Shown piece by piece: positions 25,979-35,569 of a DNA stretch of 64,000 nt. Source of the stretch: Methylomonas subterranea. GTDB lineage: Bacteria; Pseudomonadota; Gammaproteobacteria; Methylococcales; Methylomonadaceae. The translations under genes and the position numbers were made by a program. The first letter of the stretch is position 1. Each line of letters opens with the position of its first letter. The stretch lies in contig NZ_JANIBJ010000027.1 of NCBI RefSeq assembly GCF_024505185.1, forward strand, positions 1 to 64,000, in the 5' to 3' direction. Under the pieces are notes generated by a model, which did not search any database, was not told the DNA's origin, and saw nothing but the letters and a program-made list of their open reading frames with translations.

Positions 25979-26131
25979 GGCCGCTGATGTAAGCGGATAT
26001 AGCTTGAAAAGGGACTTGAACGCATCAAATCCATGAGAGTGCCGAACGGCAACGGCCGCGTACCATATGCGGCCCTTGAAGCTCATGCCCGCAAATGCGG
26101 ACACGAGGCGGCTGATTGGACGGTCTGCGCC

Positions 26132-26548
26132 CTAATGAATGGCTTGTTGCTGCTTCGGCGCCAGCACTTCCACCAAGGCAAAATGCGCGGGCGCATCGAA
26201 CAGGATGCGCTGCTCGTTGAAAAACTCCGCCGCCGCATCGATCGCGTCCGCCAGGATGGCCAACACGTAACGCTCGGCATGTCTGGAGTCCAGCATTTTT
26301 TCCGGCACCGCCGCTTCTATCCTGAGGGTTTGATCCGACTGGTCGAACGAATGCAGGCGTAAACCCTCGAAATCGGCTTTTTCTTGCCGGCTCGGCAACA
26401 TAAACACCACGTTCAGTATCGGCAGTTTTTTTTGTACCGCTTGCGTGGCCAAGCCCGCCAGATCGATGGCGACTTTTGTGATGGCTTTGAATAAGGCGCT
26501 CTCATCCAGCGCGCGGTCCGGAATCATCGATGAAATTTGTATTGTCAT
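26132..26548 (-). CDS. Hypothetical protein
   Basis: The 138-aa product has no signal peptide or membrane helix. It alternates helices and strands (KAITKVAIDLAGLATQAV, then LNVVFMLPS, then LRIEAAVPE), with a helical C-terminal part (AERYVLAILADAIDAAAEFF). Codon use looks like its neighbours. I do not recognise it. It is read leftwards, has a weak GAGA ribosome site, and lies about 310 bases downstream of the rfb operon. Confidence 0.6.
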   Translation of the reverse strand: MTIQISSMIPDRALDESALFKAITKVAIDLAGLATQAVQKKLPILNVVFMLPSRQEKADFEGLRLHSFDQSDQTLRIEAAVPEKMLDSRHAERYVLAILADAIDAAAEFFNEQRILFDAPAHFALVEVLAPKQQQAIH

Positions 26549-26860
26549 GGTAATCTCTAAAAATTAAGCCCTTACTAGACAAGCAATACGCATTCCAACA
26601 GCCATGCAAGCCCGTAGTGCGCCATGCAAGGCTTATTCGTCGGCCGTCCGATTGGCGCCAATCCAACAATACAGCACCATTCAAGCACGCCATGAACCAT
26701 TACGGACAACGCGCCCGGCCCTGGATCAGGCAAATTCCCCCGTGGTTTTGCATGCAAGACACGGACAGCTGACGATCGCCATGAAGCTTACGCAAAAAGC
26801 CTATCCGGGCAAGCCGGGAATTCCCCGCGACTCGACCAAGGCAATCGTCAAAGCATTGTC
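26549..26860. other. Intergenic region downstream of rfbC
   Basis: No gene or terminator is apparent. A perfect 14-base palindrome, GATTGGCGCCAATC, lies at 26650-26663, about 100 bases upstream of the hypothetical gene start, and could be an operator. Confidence 0.35.
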
Positions 26861-27409
26861 TCAGTCGAAAGTCTCGGCGGCATTCAGCGCCAGCCCTTGC
26901 CGATCTTTAGCGGATAAAACGGGAGCCTCGGCGCAAGGCCATTGTACGTTAATGCTTGGTTCGTTCCAGGCGATGCAGCGCTCGTAGTCCGGCGCATAAT
27001 AGTCGGTGGTTTTGTAGAGAAATTCGGCTGTGTCGGATAAGGTGATAAAACCGTGCGCAAAGCCTTCCGGTATCCACATTTGCCGCTTGTTCTCCTCCGA
27101 TAAAATCTCGCCCACCCAGCGACCGAATGTCGGCGAGCTTTTGCGGATATCCACCGCCACATCGAATACCTCGCCCTGCACCACCCTTACCAATTTGCCT
27201 TGCGCCTTGGGCGGCAATTGGTAATGCAAGCCGCGCAGAACGCCTTTTTGCGATTTGGAATGGTTGTCCTGGACAAAATTCCGCCGCAGCCCGCTCAACC
27301 GTTCGAAGCACTGCTGATTGAAACTTTCAAGGAAAAAACCGCGTTCATCCCCAAATAGCTTGGGCGTAAACAGAATGACGTCGGGAATGGCTAAACGGGT
27401 CGCTTGCAC
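26861..27409 (-). CDS. rfbC: dTDP-4-dehydrorhamnose 3,5-epimerase
   Basis: This 182-aa RmlC cupin enzyme makes dTDP-4-keto-L-rhamnose. Motifs: FLESFNQQCFE, the catalytic His in RGLHYQLPP, VRVVQGEVFDVAVDIR, and EGFAHGFITLSDTAEFLYKTTDYY. It starts with GTG, and this overlaps the rfbA stop codon by one base (TAGTG), so translation is coupled. It is the last gene of rfbBDAC. Confidence 0.95.
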   Translation of the reverse strand: MQATRLAIPDVILFTPKLFGDERGFFLESFNQQCFERLSGLRRNFVQDNHSKSQKGVLRGLHYQLPPKAQGKLVRVVQGEVFDVAVDIRKSSPTFGRWVGEILSEENKRQMWIPEGFAHGFITLSDTAEFLYKTTDYYAPDYERCIAWNEPSINVQWPCAEAPVLSAKDRQGLALNAAETFD

Positions 27410-28293
27410 TAGAACACCTTTTTATCGAGCAGGCTCATCAGATATTGACCATAACTGTTTTTCAACAACGGTTTGGCTAACTTTTCTATTTGTTCATCGC
27501 CTATCCAGCCGCCGCGCCAGGCGATTTCCTCCGGACAAGCCACTTTCAGGCCCTGGCGGGTTTCTATGGTTTCGATGAAATTGCCGGCTTCGATCAGGCT
27601 GGCATGGGTGCCGGTATCCAGCCAGGCATAACCGCGCCCCATGATTTCAACGCTCAACTGCTGTTGGGCAAGATAGGTTTTATTGACATCGGTGATTTCC
27701 AGTTCGCCGCGTTGAGAAGGCTTTAAATCGGCGGCAATATCCACCACTTGATTGTCATAAAAGTACAAGCCGGTAACCGCATAATGACTTTGCGGTTTGA
27801 CGGGTTTTTCTTCCAGGGAGGTAGCGTTGCCGGCGGCATCGAAACTGACGACGCCGTAGCGTTCGGGGTCGGTGACGTGATAAGCAAACACCGTGGCGCC
27901 GACTTCCCGGGCATCGGCTTTTTGCAGTTGCGCTTGCAAATCGTGACCGTAAAAAATATTGTCGCCCAATACCAAGGCACTGGGATGCGCGCCGACAAAA
28001 TCCCTGCCGATAATGAAGGCCTGCGCCAAACCGTCCGGACTGGCTTGCACCGCGTAGGACAGATTGATTCCCCAATCGCCGCCGTCGCCCAACAATTGCT
28101 GAAACAGCGGGGTATCCTGCGGAGTCGAGATGATCAAAATATCCCGTATACCCGCCAACAGCAAGGTAGTGAGCGGGTAGTAAATCATCGGCTTGTCGTA
28201 AATCGGCAGCAGTTGCTTGGAGACTGCCTTGGTGACCGGATACAGCCGGGTGCCCGAGCCGCCGGCGAGAATGATGCCTTTTCGTTTTGTCAT
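27409..28293 (-). CDS. rfbA: Glucose-1-phosphate thymidylyltransferase
   Basis: The 294-aa enzyme forms dTDP-glucose. It begins [17 protein letters not shown], the nucleotidyltransferase signature, followed by [16 protein letters not shown] and [11 protein letters not shown], and ends in the RmlA-type segment [18 protein letters not shown]. The frame extends 17 codons upstream into rfbD, but the ATG at 28293, two bases after the rfbD stop, is the family start. Confidence 0.95.
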   Translation of the reverse strand: MTKRKGIILAGGSGTRLYPVTKAVSKQLLPIYDKPMIYYPLTTLLLAGIRDILIISTPQDTPLFQQLLGDGGDWGINLSYAVQASPDGLAQAFIIGRDFVGAHPSALVLGDNIFYGHDLQAQLQKADAREVGATVFAYHVTDPERYGVVSFDAAGNATSLEEKPVKPQSHYAVTGLYFYDNQVVDIAADLKPSQRGELEITDVNKTYLAQQQLSVEIMGRGYAWLDTGTHASLIEAGNFIETIETRQGLKVACPEEIAWRGGWIGDEQIEKLAKPLLKNSYGQYLMSLLDKKVF

Positions 28294-28295
28294 GG

Positions 28296-29192
28296 TTATT
28301 TTCCGTGAATTTCCATCAGCATGCGTTCGACGCCGAGCCGCCAATCCGGCAGTTCCAGCTCGAAGGCGGATTTAAGTTTTTCGGTGTTCAATCTTGAATT
28401 TAACGGCCTTTGCGCCGGAGTGGGATACTGACTGCTTGGAATCGCTTGCAAGGCATTCTCGGGCAGTTTTAACTTTACGCCGAGGCCACGGCAAAAATTC
28501 AACACATGCCGTGCGTAAGCGAACCAGTTGGTCTCCCCGGCCGCCGCCAGATGATACAAACCGGACAGCTCCGGCCGACAGCCGGCTGTCCGCAGGGCAT
28601 GAGCGGTGACGTCCGCCAACAACTCGGCACCGGTTGGAGCGCCGAACTGATCATCGATCACCGACAATTGTTCGCGCTCGCCGGCCAGTCGAATCATGGT
28701 TTTGGCGAAATTGCCGCCCCGGGCGGCATACACCCAACTGGTGCGAAAGATCAGATGCCGGCAGCCCGACGCCTGAATGGCCTGCTCTCCCGCCAGTTTG
28801 GTCCGGCCATACACGCCGAGCGGATTGACGGTATCGGTTTCCAACCAGGCACGCTGCCCGCCGCCATCAAACACATAATCGGTCGAATAATGCACCAACC
28901 AGGCGTCGACGGCGCGGGCGGACCGGGCCAATACCTCAACCGCCCTAGCGTTGATCAAAGCCGCCCGCTCCATTTCCGATTCGGCTCTATCCACTGCCGT
29001 ATAGGCCGCGGCATTGACGATCACATCCGGTTTGACCGACCGCACCGTGGCGGCAATGGCGTCCAAATCGCTCAAATCGCCGCCATGCGTCCGGCTATGC
29101 CTGTCCAGCGCGATCAGTTCTCCCAATGGAGCCAGGCTACGCTGTAGCTCCCAACCCACCTGTCCGTTTTTACCGAATAACAGAATCTTCAT
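28296..29192 (-). CDS. rfbD: dTDP-4-dehydrorhamnose reductase
   Basis: This 298-aa short-chain reductase makes dTDP-L-rhamnose. It has [10 protein letters not shown] (NADPH-binding), the YSTDYVFDG segment and the catalytic Tyr-x3-Lys in [11 protein letters not shown], with [14 protein letters not shown]. It lies 12 bases downstream of rfbB and two upstream of rfbA. Confidence 0.95.
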   Translation of the reverse strand: MKILLFGKNGQVGWELQRSLAPLGELIALDRHSRTHGGDLSDLDAIAATVRSVKPDVIVNAAAYTAVDRAESEMERAALINARAVEVLARSARAVDAWLVHYSTDYVFDGGGQRAWLETDTVNPLGVYGRTKLAGEQAIQASGCRHLIFRTSWVYAARGGNFAKTMIRLAGEREQLSVIDDQFGAPTGAELLADVTAHALRTAGCRPELSGLYHLAAAGETNWFAYARHVLNFCRGLGVKLKLPENALQAIPSSQYPTPAQRPLNSRLNTEKLKSAFELELPDWRLGVERMLMEIHGK

Positions 29193-29204
29193 GCCGGCTC
29201 TAAT

Positions 29205-30275
29205 TCAGCCATGCCGGTTGGCATAATTCTTATCCAACCAGGATTGATAATCGCCGGATAGCACGTTGTTGACCCAGTCCTGATGCCGCAGATACCACTG
29301 TACGGTTTTGCGAATACCGGTTTCGAAGCTTTCGGCCGGCTTCCAGCCCAACTCCCTTTCCAGCTTGCCGGCATCGATGGCATAGCGCCGGTCGTGGCCC
29401 GGTCTGTCGGTGACGTAGGTGATTTGTTCGGCATAGGATTTGCCGTCGGCGCGCGGCTGCAATTCATCCAGAATGGCGCACAAGGTATGCACCACCTCCA
29501 AATTGGCTTTTTCATTCCAGCCGCCGACGTTATACACCTCGCCCACCCGCCCGGCTTCCAATACCCGCCGAATGGCGCTGCAATGGTCCTTCACGTACAA
29601 CCAGTCGCGGATCTGTTGACCGTCGCCGTAAATCGGCAGCGGCTTGCCGCTCAGCGCATTTTGAATGCACAGCGGTATCAGTTTTTCCGGAAAATGATAA
29701 GGTCCGTAATTGTTGGAACAATTGGTGGTCAGCACCGGCAAGCCATAGGTGTGATGATAAGCCCGCACCAAATGATCGCTGGCCGCCTTGCTGGCGGAAT
29801 AAGGGCTGTTGGGTTGATATTGATTGGACTCGGCGAAAGGAGGATCGGTTTTTGCCAACGAGCCGTAAACCTCGTCGGTGGATACATGCAACAGGCGGAA
29901 GGCGTTTTTTTCAGCGTCGTCCAGGCCATTCCAGTAGCAACGCACCGCTTCCAGCAATCTAAAACTGCCCAGAATATTGGTTTGGATAAAATCCTCCGGG
30001 CCATGGATGGAGCGGTCCACATGCGACTCGGCGGCAAAATTGACCACCGCGCGAACCCGGTGCCGAGTCAGCAAATCCAGCACCAGAGCGTAATCGCCGA
30101 TGTCGCCCTTGACGAAAACATGCCTGGCATCGTCCCGCAGGGATGCCAGATTTTCCGGGTTGCCGGCATAGGTGAGTTTATCGAGATTGACCACCGCTTC
30201 ATCCGATGCGGCTAGCCAGTCCAATACAAAGTTACTGCCGATAAAGCCGGCTCCGCCGGTCACTAAAATAGTCAT
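29205..30275 (-). CDS. rfbB: dTDP-glucose 4,6-dehydratase
   Basis: The 356-aa extended-SDR enzyme starts with [15 protein letters not shown] (NAD binding) and carries the Thr-Asp-Glu triad STDEVYG and the Tyr-x3-Lys in [12 protein letters not shown], plus [14 protein letters not shown]. It is the first gene of the leftward rfbBDAC operon supplying dTDP-rhamnose for O-antigen or exopolysaccharide. Confidence 0.96.
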   Translation of the reverse strand: MTILVTGGAGFIGSNFVLDWLAASDEAVVNLDKLTYAGNPENLASLRDDARHVFVKGDIGDYALVLDLLTRHRVRAVVNFAAESHVDRSIHGPEDFIQTNILGSFRLLEAVRCYWNGLDDAEKNAFRLLHVSTDEVYGSLAKTDPPFAESNQYQPNSPYSASKAASDHLVRAYHHTYGLPVLTTNCSNNYGPYHFPEKLIPLCIQNALSGKPLPIYGDGQQIRDWLYVKDHCSAIRRVLEAGRVGEVYNVGGWNEKANLEVVHTLCAILDELQPRADGKSYAEQITYVTDRPGHDRRYAIDAGKLERELGWKPAESFETGIRKTVQWYLRHQDWVNNVLSGDYQSWLDKNYANRHG

Positions 30276-30378
30276 AAATTCCTGCTTATGGTGTTTGCCT
30301 GTCTCCCAAATAGAGTACAGGCTGATGAACGATTACGGGAGTTTTAATTTGGGGGGTTGATGCATGAACTTCGACGGC

Positions 30379-31065
30379 TCACGGCAGATAAAGGCAAAAT
30401 CTGGCCCCGCCCAGGCGGCTATGATTGTCGATTTCGACAAAGCCGATTTTATCGCGGTTTTTATGAAATCCGGCAATCGCCGCTACAAAATACAGACCCA
30501 ATCCGGTATTACCCCGCACCCAGTCCACCTCGGCGGGGTTGCTCAAATCGGCCCGCAGCAGATGCGGCGGATAACCTTGACCGTCGTCTTCAATGCAAAA
30601 GCGCAAATAGCCGTCCGCCTCGCTTGCGGAGATCAGCACCGCGCCGTGGCTATAGCGCTGAGCGTTATTCAGCACGGTGCCGAGCGCGTTGCTGATCTGT
30701 TGATAATCGCAGTAACACAATAAATCCTCATCGCATTCGATGCGCACGTCGATGTTTTGCAAGCGGGAGAACGGATCTTGCTGAGCTTTTGCCTCGTTGA
30801 TCAAATCCAGCGCCGCGTATTCGTCCTCCGTCAAACTGAATTTGTTGCTGTCGATTTTGTACATCACCAATAACTGCATCAGACTGTGATTGATGCGGTT
30901 GGCTTCGAACTCCAATTGCCTGATCTCGTCGAGCGGTTCGGCCGCGTGCTTGACGCTGATTTGCTGAATCAGACTCAACAAAATTCCCAGGGAATTTTTG
31001 ATGTCGTGCACGGTGGAGCCCAATATCAGCGGAAACAGCGCGTCTTGCTTTTCCCCGCTTATCAT
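30379..31065 (-). CDS. Minimal sensor histidine kinase (no sensor domain)
   Basis: The 228-aa protein holds only a phosphoacceptor-like helix (STVHDIKNSLGILLSLIQQ, His20 as candidate) and a HATPase_c domain with N, G1 (IEDDGQGYP) and G2 (GNTGLGLYFV) boxes. It has no membrane helix and no input domain, so it must receive its signal from a partner. The start overlaps the stop of the upstream response-regulator/TPR gene by four bases (ATGA), so the pair is translationally coupled and the partner is probably that protein. Confidence 0.8.
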   Translation of the reverse strand: MISGEKQDALFPLILGSTVHDIKNSLGILLSLIQQISVKHAAEPLDEIRQLEFEANRINHSLMQLLVMYKIDSNKFSLTEDEYAALDLINEAKAQQDPFSRLQNIDVRIECDEDLLCYCDYQQISNALGTVLNNAQRYSHGAVLISASEADGYLRFCIEDDGQGYPPHLLRADLSNPAEVDWVRGNTGLGLYFVAAIAGFHKNRDKIGFVEIDNHSRLGGARFCLYLP

Positions 31066-32696
31066 ATCTTGGCTCCTTCGTGATATTGGCGCAGCAGATT
31101 GGAAAACTCCATTTGCAAGTTGCCCAGCTTATGCCGGTCAATTTGTATTTGTCTGGCCTTTTTAAACAATGCCTGCGCGCGCAACAGCTTTTCCTCGTCT
31201 ATCCCGTTGGCCTTCAGATCGTGCAGGGTAATTTTCAGCATATTGATAATGATGGTTTTGTTGTCCGGCATGCTGGCAATGGCTTGCTCGAATAAAGCCA
31301 TCGCTTCCTTGAACTTGCCCTGTTTATATAAACTCACGCCCTTGTTGTTGGTCGCCACCAGGGCCCGCTTGGTATTTTGAATCAAATCCTCCGAATGATT
31401 TGCCATGCCGACGCTGGATTGCATGCGCCGCACATCGTCCAGAAACTGATCGTCGTCGATGTGGGTTTTGATCAATCCCCCCAAAATCGCTTCCGCCTGC
31501 CCGGCCTTATCTTGCAAAAAGCAGCCGCGGGCAATATCCAGCTGCAAATCCTTGGGCGTATTGCCACCCAGTTGTTGATGCAACAACAGGGCTTTTTGCA
31601 AACACAAACCGGCCTGTTCGCTATTGCCGCTATTTTGGTGTAATTCCGCTTCCAGGGTGGTGGCGCGCAATTCGGCTTCCGGATCCTCGCGAAACTCCTT
31701 GCGCATCAGAGCCAGGGTTTTCAAGGCATCATCCTCCGCATGAGTCCTGGCGTACAATTTGGCCAGATTGGTGAAATCACTGCAGGACTTATAGATCGAG
31801 TTCTTTCCCAGGGAAACGGCGGCTTTATAGGCTTTTTCAGCCACCTCCACGTTACCGATTTTATCGGCGGTTTCGGCCAGCTTTTTTTGCCTTAATATAG
31901 ACTGCGGCGACAAATCCACTGCCTGATTGACCACTTCCTGCACCTCATGCAGTTTGTCTTCCGCTTCATAGACCTTGGAAAGCCAATCGTAACCTTCCAG
32001 AAACATCGGGTGGACGTGCAGCAGTTCTTCAAAATACGCGGCCGCCCCGGCAAAATCGCCGGCCTGAAACTGGATAACCCCCAAACCCAGCCGGGCCCAG
32101 GGCAAATCGCGTTCGCGCAGAATTTCCGTATATATGCGGCGGCCGGTATCGAAATCCCCCACCAAGGTGGCCAGTTCCGCGCGCATCTTTAACAAATGCG
32201 TGCGGACTTTTTTATGATTGCCGGCCAACAATTTGTCGCATTGTTGAATGGCCTGGGCCAGGTTGCCGCGCTCGACCTCTTTTTCTATGGTGTTCAACAA
32301 GGCCTTTCGGCTCAAATTACGCTCCAGGCGCACAAACAATTGCTGGGCATTGAAGGGTTTGGCCAAATATTCGTCGGGCTTGCTGTCCATGGCGCCCAAC
32401 ACCATGCTGGCGCTTTGTTCGGAGGCGATAATGATAAAAACGCAGTGGTAGCCGATCAGCTTTTGCTGGCGAGCTTCTTCCAACACCTGTTGCCCGTTCT
32501 TGCCGGGACCCAAATTGTAATCGCACAACACCACGTCAAAATTGGTCTTACTCATCGCCAACAACGCGTTCTCACCATTATCGGCCTCGGTAATCAGGTC
32601 GGCGTCCAAGGTATACAGCATATTGCGGATAGCCTTCCGCATGGTGGGATAATCCTCGACGATCAATATGGATTTGCCTGCCAGAATTGGCTTCAT
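31062..32696 (-). CDS. Response regulator with TPR output domain
   Basis: The 544-aa product begins with a receiver domain (SILIVEDYPTMRKAIRNML; phospho-Asp59 in VLCDYNLGPGKNG; switch Lys in LAKPFNAQQL) and continues with about 400 residues of tetratricopeptide-like helical repeats instead of a DNA-binding domain. Output must therefore be protein-protein interaction. It is upstream of and overlaps a minimal histidine kinase. Similar regulator-TPR proteins are found in gammaproteobacteria, but their targets are poorly known. Confidence 0.85.
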   Translation of the reverse strand: MKPILAGKSILIVEDYPTMRKAIRNMLYTLDADLITEADNGENALLAMSKTNFDVVLCDYNLGPGKNGQQVLEEARQQKLIGYHCVFIIIASEQSASMVLGAMDSKPDEYLAKPFNAQQLFVRLERNLSRKALLNTIEKEVERGNLAQAIQQCDKLLAGNHKKVRTHLLKMRAELATLVGDFDTGRRIYTEILRERDLPWARLGLGVIQFQAGDFAGAAAYFEELLHVHPMFLEGYDWLSKVYEAEDKLHEVQEVVNQAVDLSPQSILRQKKLAETADKIGNVEVAEKAYKAAVSLGKNSIYKSCSDFTNLAKLYARTHAEDDALKTLALMRKEFREDPEAELRATTLEAELHQNSGNSEQAGLCLQKALLLHQQLGGNTPKDLQLDIARGCFLQDKAGQAEAILGGLIKTHIDDDQFLDDVRRMQSSVGMANHSEDLIQNTKRALVATNNKGVSLYKQGKFKEAMALFEQAIASMPDNKTIIINMLKITLHDLKANGIDEEKLLRAQALFKKARQIQIDRHKLGNLQMEFSNLLRQYHEGAKI

Positions 32697-32778
32697 AATG
32701 CTGGGTGAAATTTAAAAATAATCGGCAATTCTAGTCTCGGACCGCGATTCTGTCTTGGCATAAGCCCAATTTTCCCAA

Positions 32779-32824
32779 CCGTTCGGTTTTTGCCATGTTG
32801 TCAACGCATGACAAAACCGAACGG
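32779..32824. other. Long intergenic stem-loop
   Basis: CCGTTCGGTTTT followed by TGCCATG (32779-32797) mirrors CATGACAAAACCGAACGG (32807-32824), giving about 16 paired bases around a nine-base loop. No T-run follows on either strand. It sits between the leftward GNAT gene and the regulator-TPR gene and may end the GNAT mRNA or shape the regulator leader. Confidence 0.55.
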
Positions 32825-32835
32825 ATCGCGCCCAT

Positions 32836-33309
32836 TCAAGGATTCGACCGTTCAAGTTCGGCCCGCATCACCGTCACCGCGCAAGCCCGATAATCTTCTT
32901 CCGACACAGTTTGCCAACCCAACTTGCGGTAAAACGCCGCCCTATCCGGCGTAAACAAATAGAGACTTCGTATACCGGCCAATTCGGCTTGCCGCATCGC
33001 ATGCTTGACCAACTCGCCGCCCAAGCCCCGGCGGCGAAATGCCGGCGCCACGAACACGCTGGCCAACCACGGGGTCAATTCCGGATGGGTGTCCATATCG
33101 CATTCCACCAACGCCGCCGACCCGGCCAATTGGCCGCCGTACTTGCAAACGAAGGTACTCGGCGGCAAGCCGTCAGCCAGATAACGCTGCATTTGGGCCA
33201 TGCGTTTTTCCAGCGTACCGCCGGGATTCAAATGCGCCCATTCCAGATGATGCCATGCGGCCAGGGTTGGAATATGTTCGGGTTCAGCGGCTAGGTTGAT
33301 GATGTGCAT
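32836..33309 (-). CDS. GNAT-family N-acetyltransferase
   Basis: The 157-aa protein shows a GNAT core: WLASVFVAPAFRRRGLGGEL is strand 4 with the acetyl-CoA pyrophosphate loop RRRGLGG, and YLFTPDRAAFYRKLGW forms the C-terminal motif B. The substrate is unknown. It is 23 bases downstream of a toxin gene's stop codon on the same strand and may be a passenger of that module or independent. Confidence 0.83.
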   Translation of the reverse strand: MHIINLAAEPEHIPTLAAWHHLEWAHLNPGGTLEKRMAQMQRYLADGLPPSTFVCKYGGQLAGSAALVECDMDTHPELTPWLASVFVAPAFRRRGLGGELVKHAMRQAELAGIRSLYLFTPDRAAFYRKLGWQTVSEEDYRACAVTVMRAELERSNP

Positions 33310-33332
33310 GATTGATTGCCAAGCAGAGACGG

Positions 33333-33623
33333 CTATTTTCGGTCAATCCAATAGCCGGGTTGGCGGTGAAGATTCATCACCGCGACCACAAATATTTCAG
33401 CCTTTTCCGCTGCGTACAAAACACCATAAGGAAATCGCCTTACCAAGCATCGCCTGACCTCACCATCAAGAACTGCCCAAGCCGTTGGATATTCGACTGC
33501 CCGTTGAATGGTGGAATAGACTTCCAATGCAAAGTCATATCCAAGCCCCGTATCGATATCTTCATAATAATCGATGGCTTGGTTGAATTCTTCTTCCGCG
33601 TCCGGATGAAACGAAAAATTCAC
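33333..33623 (-). CDS. ParE/RelE-superfamily toxin
   Basis: The 96-aa protein begins NFSFHPDAEEEFNQAIDYYE, the typical helix of RelE/ParE toxins, and ends in the beta-sheet core (CLVRRFPYGVLYAAEKAEIFVVAVMNLHRQPGYW). The RRFPYGVLY and H-x3-P-x-YW signature suits the ParE-like branch, which acts on gyrase, rather than the mRNA-cleaving RelE. The start overlaps the antitoxin stop by four bases (ATGA). Confidence 0.85.
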   Translation of the reverse strand: MNFSFHPDAEEEFNQAIDYYEDIDTGLGYDFALEVYSTIQRAVEYPTAWAVLDGEVRRCLVRRFPYGVLYAAEKAEIFVVAVMNLHRQPGYWIDRK

Positions 33624-33844
33624 TTTTCAAACCTGTTCCTAATCTTCTCAAAGACGTCCTGACCCGGCACCGCAACAACAGACCCATTTCTGATTTCAGC
33701 CAGCCGCCGCTTGGCTACTTCCACCCATGGTTTATCAAGTTCCGGTTCAGGCCGATTAAGGCTACGAAGCAAAGAGTCAACCACCAGGACACGCGCTTCC
33801 ACTGGTAGAGACACCGCTTCATCGATCAATTGTTTTGTATTCAT
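33620..33844 (-). CDS. Addiction-module antitoxin
   Basis: The 74-aa protein opens MNTKQLIDEAVSLPVEARVL, matching the small antitoxin family often paired with ParE-like toxins, and its C-terminal half (WVEVAKRRLAEIRNGSV) would bind the toxin. The frame extends to 33943, but the ATG at 33844 has GGAG seven bases away. It precedes and overlaps the toxin gene, the usual antitoxin-first order; the pair probably autoregulates. Confidence 0.83.
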   Translation of the reverse strand: MNTKQLIDEAVSLPVEARVLVVDSLLRSLNRPEPELDKPWVEVAKRRLAEIRNGSVVAVPGQDVFEKIRNRFEK

Positions 33845-33924
33845 CTGATTACTCCATTTCGATCTGTAAAGCCGGCCGGTAACCATCACGGTAACCCCGT
33901 TATGCCGCGCCGAGCACCGGAGGG

Positions 33925-34153
33925 TTTGAACGGATTGGCCCACTAGGGGCGATGCAGGGATGCATCGCGTTTTTCGCAGGGGCTGGGATGCCCCTTCGAA
34001 AAACCCCGTTCAAAGCCTTCGGCGCGCAGGATCAATGCGGCATCCGGGTGTCTTTTCTTTTGGATACTTTTCTTCACAAGCACAAATTCGCCAGGAGCGA
34101 ATTTGAACAGCCGGCAGGCTGGCCCGAAGGGCGAAAGCCAGGGATGGCTTTCG
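33925..34153 (+). ncRNA. Candidate structured RNA or repeat array: GGA-loop hairpins
   Basis: A run of perfect or near-perfect stem-loops lies in a 470-base gene-free gap. A closing stem TTTGAACGG (33925-33933) / CCGTTCAAA (34006-34014) encloses hairpin 1 (33950-33967, loop GGGA) and hairpin 2 (33969-34004, 14 pairs with one mismatch, loop TGGGAT). Hairpin 3 (34083-34105) has nine pairs and loop CAGGA; hairpin 4 (34132-34153) has eight pairs and loop AGGGAT. Loops 1 and 4 read CAGGGATG, the core of the CsrA/RsmA binding consensus, in the + orientation. It may be a Csr/Rsm-type sponge RNA or a dispersed palindromic repeat. No clear promoter or T-run terminator is seen. Confidence 0.35.
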
Positions 34154-34314
34154 TAGCGAAAGTATCGCGGCCTCCGGTCCGCGAACCGGCGTTAAATCTG
34201 GCTTCGCGATAGCGAATCATTGCTATACAGACATTGATTCCGCGTGGGTACAAAAAGCGTGCCCACCCTACTCGACTGCCTCTCCCGCCGAGCGGGAAAG
34301 CCTATATTTGAACA
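34154..34314. other. Remainder of gene-free gap with further palindromes
   Basis: A hairpin at 34245-34268 (GTGGGTAC / GTGCCCAC) lacks a GGA loop and resembles a dispersed intergenic repeat of gammaproteobacteria. No gene is supported here. The + strand frame across 33952-34212 translates to a peptide of the kind often annotated by mistake over palindromic repeats. Confidence 0.45.
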
Positions 34315-34650
34315 TCACTTAATTAAGTGTGGAGACGAAACATGACCACTTATACGTGCTTTATCTTGGCTGGTCTCAATGGCCTCTATCTTACCGGAAA
34401 TCGCCTGTTTTACCTTTCCAGACATTTTTACGTCTGAATAATTGTTAATAACATCTACCGCCCAGTCACGAACATCAGGATTTTGTTCCGTGTTAAGAAA
34501 ACTCGCAGCTAATTCGATGTACTTTAACGATCGATCTTTCTCGGCAATAATATAGCCGGTAAAAGCTATAGCTGCTGGCAATGCAATACGAGCTACAAAG
34601 TTCATAATAGATTTCCAACATATTTCTTTGCGATCTGTGCTGCTTCCCAT
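34315..34650 (-). CDS. Hypothetical protein with one hydrophobic segment
   Basis: The 111-aa product has a single hydrophobic stretch (IALPAAIAFTGYIIA, about residues 22-36) and then a soluble helical part (YIELAASFLNTEQNPDVRDWAVDVINNYSD). It may be a membrane-anchored protein. The ATG at 34650 has GGA six bases upstream; an ATG at 34605 is equally well placed. Base composition is visibly more AT-rich than the neighbours, which hints at horizontal origin. I do not recognise the family. Confidence 0.55.
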   Translation of the reverse strand: MGSSTDRKEICWKSIMNFVARIALPAAIAFTGYIIAEKDRSLKYIELAASFLNTEQNPDVRDWAVDVINNYSDVKMSGKVKQAISGKIEAIETSQDKARISGHVSSPHLIK

Positions 34651-34804
34651 AATTATTCCGAGTTTATGTAAACCTAATCACACCCCAATCTCAATGATTC
34701 GGACTTTGAATATCACCTAACCGCTCAGTAACTGCCCCTGCATTGCTCAACTTACTAAACCTTGCGGCAACGTGACCTGTTTCCAAGCAAAACTTCTAAA
34801 AAAT

Positions 34805-35569
34805 TCAAACCTGCCCCAACCTCAACGCCACCCGCCATAAATCTTCCTCTGTATCCACGCCGGCTTCCGGGGTTTGTTCGACGATATTCACCAGCACTTT
34901 TTCGCCATGCCACAAAATTCTTAGCTGCTCCAGGGATTCCACGCTTTCCAGCGGCGATGCCGGCCAACTGCAATAACGTTGCAAAAAACCGACCGTGTAG
35001 GCATACATGCCGATGTGGCGGTAATGCGGATGGCTGGCGTCGCCTATCACATGCTGTTCCGGGAAACTGGCGCGGTTCCACGGTATCGGCGCCCTGCTGA
35101 AATACAGCGCGTAACCGTGTTTATCCAGCACCACTTTCACCGAGTTGGGGTTGAAGATTTCGTCGGCATCCTGAATTTTGGCGGCCAGCGTGGCGATGCC
35201 GGCCTGGGTTTGTCCGGCCAATGCCGCAGCCACATCGCGAATGTAGGCGGGCGGAATCAAGGGCTCGTCGCCTTGCAGATTCACCACGATATCGTCGGCG
35301 CTCCAACCCAGTTTTTCCGCCACTTCGGCGATGCGCTCGGTGCCGGATTGATGGTTCGGGTCGGTCATCGCCACTTGTATTCCCTGCGCGGACACCGTAT
35401 CGAAGATGCGCCGGTCGTCGGTCGCCACCACCACCTGCCCGGCATCGGCTTCCAGCGCCCGTTCGCAGACATGCACTATCATCGGCTTGCCGGCAATATC
35501 CAGCAAGGGCTTGCCGGGCAAGCGGGTGGAGGCGTAGCGGGCTGGAATGACGACTTTGAACCCGCTCAT
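34805..35569 (-). CDS. kdsB: CMP-Kdo synthetase
   Basis: The 254-aa enzyme activates Kdo with CTP for lipid A core assembly. It starts [19 protein letters not shown], the cytidylyltransferase signature, and has the [11 protein letters not shown] and SIDTEEDL-like segment ([11 protein letters not shown]). The start overlaps the trm112 stop by four bases. It is the last gene of the exbB-exbD-lpxK-trm112-kdsB operon. Confidence 0.96.
   Translation of the reverse strand: MSGFKVVIPARYASTRLPGKPLLDIAGKPMIVHVCERALEADAGQVVVATDDRRIFDTVSAQGIQVAMTDPNHQSGTERIAEVAEKLGWSADDIVVNLQGDEPLIPPAYIRDVAAALAGQTQAGIATLAAKIQDADEIFNPNSVKVVLDKHGYALYFSRAPIPWNRASFPEQHVIGDASHPHYRHIGMYAYTVGFLQRYCSWPASPLESVESLEQLRILWHGEKVLVNIVEQTPEAGVDTEEDLWRVALRLGQV

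Noticed and set aside
33952-34212. 86-codon frame across the hairpin region
   Set aside because: It translates the palindromes and has no ribosome site; similar spurious proteins are annotated over such repeats in other genomes.
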